Of a stretch of DNA of 64,000 nucleotides, positions 62,507 to 64,000 are shown in pieces (positions within the stretch are counted from its first letter, which is position 1; every line of letters begins with the position of its first letter). The DNA is from Bacteroidia bacterium (GTDB lineage: Bacteria; Bacteroidota; Bacteroidia; B-17B0; Aurantibacillaceae). The translations under genes were made by a program, and so were the position numbers. The stretch covers positions 186,001-250,000 of the forward strand of contig JAEUTO010000014.1 of the NCBI GenBank assembly GCA_016787785.1, read 5' to 3'. The notes under the pieces were generated by a model, which was not told the origin of the DNA, made no database searches, and was given only the letters and a program-made list of their open reading frames with translations.

Positions 62507-62612
62507 AGTTTAAATTTTGTGAGACTAAAAATAAGATTTTTACTTAAAGTAACACTTTAAATGAAGAAAGAAATGTAAGAAATTGTTAACCTTAAAAAGG
62601 ATTTAGGAGCCC

Positions 62613-63635
62613 TTAATTCTTAATAATCAAAGGATGAGTGCTTTTATGCTCTTTATTACTGATGACGATCGAATAAACACCACTTTTTAGTTGCGAAGTG
62701 GATAATTCGAAGGTATTTTGTCCGCTATAAAATGAAACATTCTTATTACTTTGAATAACTTTTCCTAATACATCAATTATATTGATCTCAAATGCCTGAC
62801 CATTTTCAATGTAAAAACTCAAAAAAACTTTATCATTGGCCGGATTAGGGTAAACAGAAACCCCTTTTAGTAAAGCATGTTCGTTTAATCCCCCGCTAAA
62901 ATAATAATATGTGCAAGAATTAGTAAAATTTGTCCACATAGAAGAGTTATAGGTACAACTTTGGTATTGCTGACTGGATTTGTTTTTCTTACAGGCTAAA
63001 CCCAGCTCCCATTTGTGATAACAACCTGGTTGATAGTTGAAAAAAACACTCATAAAACCATTATAATATCGGTATAAAAAATGGTAAGTAGATCCAATAC
63101 TTTCTACAAACTCAAAATACTCGAATGAAGGATTTGAATTATTTTGATGTTTTCTGTAATAAAAGTGTTTTCTCGGGCCACACAATTCAGTTTTAGTGAT
63201 AATGGAGTCAACCCGATAATAACCACTCGCTGAAGGATTGTTAGGGAAATTCATTAACGTAGAATCATTAACATTTAAACTAAAATCATAAAGTACAAAT
63301 TCAGGTGCTGCCAATGTTTCTTTAAAAAAAACTTTTTTTGCCACCGAATCTTCCCTAATATACCCCACAAGCATCTTGTTTGAGTAATTTATAAATGCCG
63401 GTACACTCAATTCATATAGCTTCTTATATAAATAGCTTCCTATTGTAACGGTATCTATAGCAGCAATGGAGCTGTTAGTGATAAACATATTTTGCATTTG
63501 AGCGCTTTTAACGCCGTAAATAATACCAAAGTGCTGCCAGGTGGTGGTATCTTTTATAAGCATTTTGTTATAGGTTTGAGCTTGCGAACTCATGCAAAAA
63601 ATGCTAACAAAAAAAATAATAATTGCCTTTTTCAT
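62613..63635 (-). CDS. Exported protein with T9SS sorting tail
   Basis: 340 residues from the ATG at 63633-63635. Signal peptide (MKKAIIIFFVSIFCMSSQAQ). A central region of about 220 residues with no known domain, Tyr/Asn-rich, with Cys-Cys pairs late (CTYNSSMW, SCTYYY). The C-terminal sorting domain begins at about 266 (VSVYPNPANDKVFLSFYI ... HPLIIKN). T9SS-exported surface protein of unknown role. Transcribed towards the alpha-2-macroglobulin gene from a separate promoter region. Confidence 0.8.
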   Translation of the reverse strand: MKKAIIIFFVSIFCMSSQAQTYNKMLIKDTTTWQHFGIIYGVKSAQMQNMFITNSSIAAIDTVTIGSYLYKKLYELSVPAFINYSNKMLVGYIREDSVAKKVFFKETLAAPEFVLYDFSLNVNDSTLMNFPNNPSASGYYRVDSIITKTELCGPRKHFYYRKHQNNSNPSFEYFEFVESIGSTYHFLYRYYNGFMSVFFNYQPGCYHKWELGLACKKNKSSQQYQSCTYNSSMWTNFTNSCTYYYFSGGLNEHALLKGVSVYPNPANDKVFLSFYIENGQAFEINIIDVLGKVIQSNKNVSFYSGQNTFELSTSQLKSGVYSIVISNKEHKSTHPLIIKN

Positions 63636-63753
63636 AAAATTAAAGATACAAAAAATAAGCAAAAACTACCAGAACTTTTGCTTAAAGCAATACAAATATT
63701 TAAATCTATAAATTGTAGCAAGATGTGATTGATCTTTAAATTACCTTTATGCT

Positions 63754-64000
63754 ATGAACGACAATTTAAACCCGGATGGTGAGAACCTAAATACGACGGA
63801 TAAGGAGATAGAACGTGCTTTGCGGCCCATTGCCTTTGAAGATTTTAGCGGACAGGAATCTGTGGTTGATAATTTACGTGTATTCGTTGCTGCCGCTAAA
63901 CAGCGTAACGAAGCGCTGGATCATGTATTGTTACACGGACCTCCGGGTTTAGGAAAAACTACTTTGGCACATATTATCTCAAACGATCTTGGTGTGAATT
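63754..64000 (+). CDS. ruvB: Holliday junction helicase RuvB, N-terminal part (cut by window edge)
   Basis: ATP-driven motor of RuvABC branch migration. The 82 visible codons start at ATG 63754 and read [19 protein letters not shown], typical of RuvB, then the Walker [13 protein letters not shown]. The remainder of the AAA+ domain and the wHTH lie past the window. Divergent from the T9SS cargo gene. Confidence 0.95.
   Translation, partial: MNDNLNPDGENLNTTDKEIERALRPIAFEDFSGQESVVDNLRVFVAAAKQRNEALDHVLLHGPPGLGKTTLAHIISNDLGVN

Noticed and set aside
1-64000. CRISPR array, tRNA, rRNA or complete insertion sequence with transposase
   Set aside because: No regularly spaced repeat array, no tRNA cloverleaf, no rRNA-like stretch and no recognisable transposase or integrase frame was found in reading both strands.

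Overview
The window comes from a low-GC member of the Bacteroidota. Evidence: three secreted proteins end in type IX secretion (T9SS) C-terminal sorting domains; there is a DUF6089/PorG-like barrel, a BatA-type membrane protein, a DUF1573-YajC-YbbR-CoaE run, bacillithiol synthase BshA, a DUF2027-Smr protein and TAnnTTTG-type promoter boxes; and Shine-Dalgarno sequences are scarce, with several TTG/GTG starts. Genus cannot be fixed by reading alone. No tRNA, rRNA or CRISPR array was seen.

Layout. 1-5 kb: ArfB (cut by the window edge), a cell-wall amidase, a NarL-type response regulator, QueE, BshA and ApaG. 5-14 kb: TPR protein, SPFH protein, M43 metalloprotease with T9SS tail, ComEC-like channel, Smr protein, then a PLP sugar aminotransferase plus phosphoglycosyl transferase pair. 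14.2-15.9 kb: an integron-cassette-like array with two minus-strand genes, each followed by a long attC-like site. 16-25.6 kb: BatA-like protein, a dihydroorotase homologue without its metal ligands, a TPR protein ending where a SpoIIE domain would start, and the CoaE/YbbR/YajC/DUF1573 block. 25.7-32 kb: nitronate monooxygenase-like enzyme, then a compact operon in which an active and an inactive M16 peptidase subunit bracket an HD-CoaD fusion and an ArnT-like membrane protein. 32-36 kb: PdhB-MiaE-GT4-P460 operon. 36.4-42.4 kb: MarR-regulated RND efflux operon. 42.4-48 kb: a frameshifted GxxExxY gene inside inverted repeats, a GT2 enzyme, a BamA/TamA-type barrel, a Nudix enzyme and PBP1C. 48-64 kb: T9SS cargo, WG-repeat protein, OsmC, GNAT, a TonB-C protein, Na/Pi symporter, a set of small exported proteins with a DUF3830 protein, an amidohydrolase, a very large alpha-2-macroglobulin, T9SS cargo and the start of RuvB.

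Most of the window is housekeeping and envelope biology: wall growth and turnover (amidase, PBP1C, alpha-2-macroglobulin), export (YajC, T9SS cargo), CoA synthesis (CoaE and the CoaD-like fusion) and efflux.

The two most unusual systems are non-coding. (1) A terminal-inverted-repeat family is present in three copies, each between convergent genes. Two copies are about 139 bp and have a perfect central palindrome whose arms differ between copies but stay complementary. The third has its interior replaced by a GxxExxY (PD-(D/E)XK-like) gene. This suggests a protein-coding element and short relatives. (2) The cassette array at 14.26-15.91 kb has attC-like sites of 173 and 272 bp but no integrase in view. 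One of its cargo genes carries an Rx4H (HEPN-like) motif.
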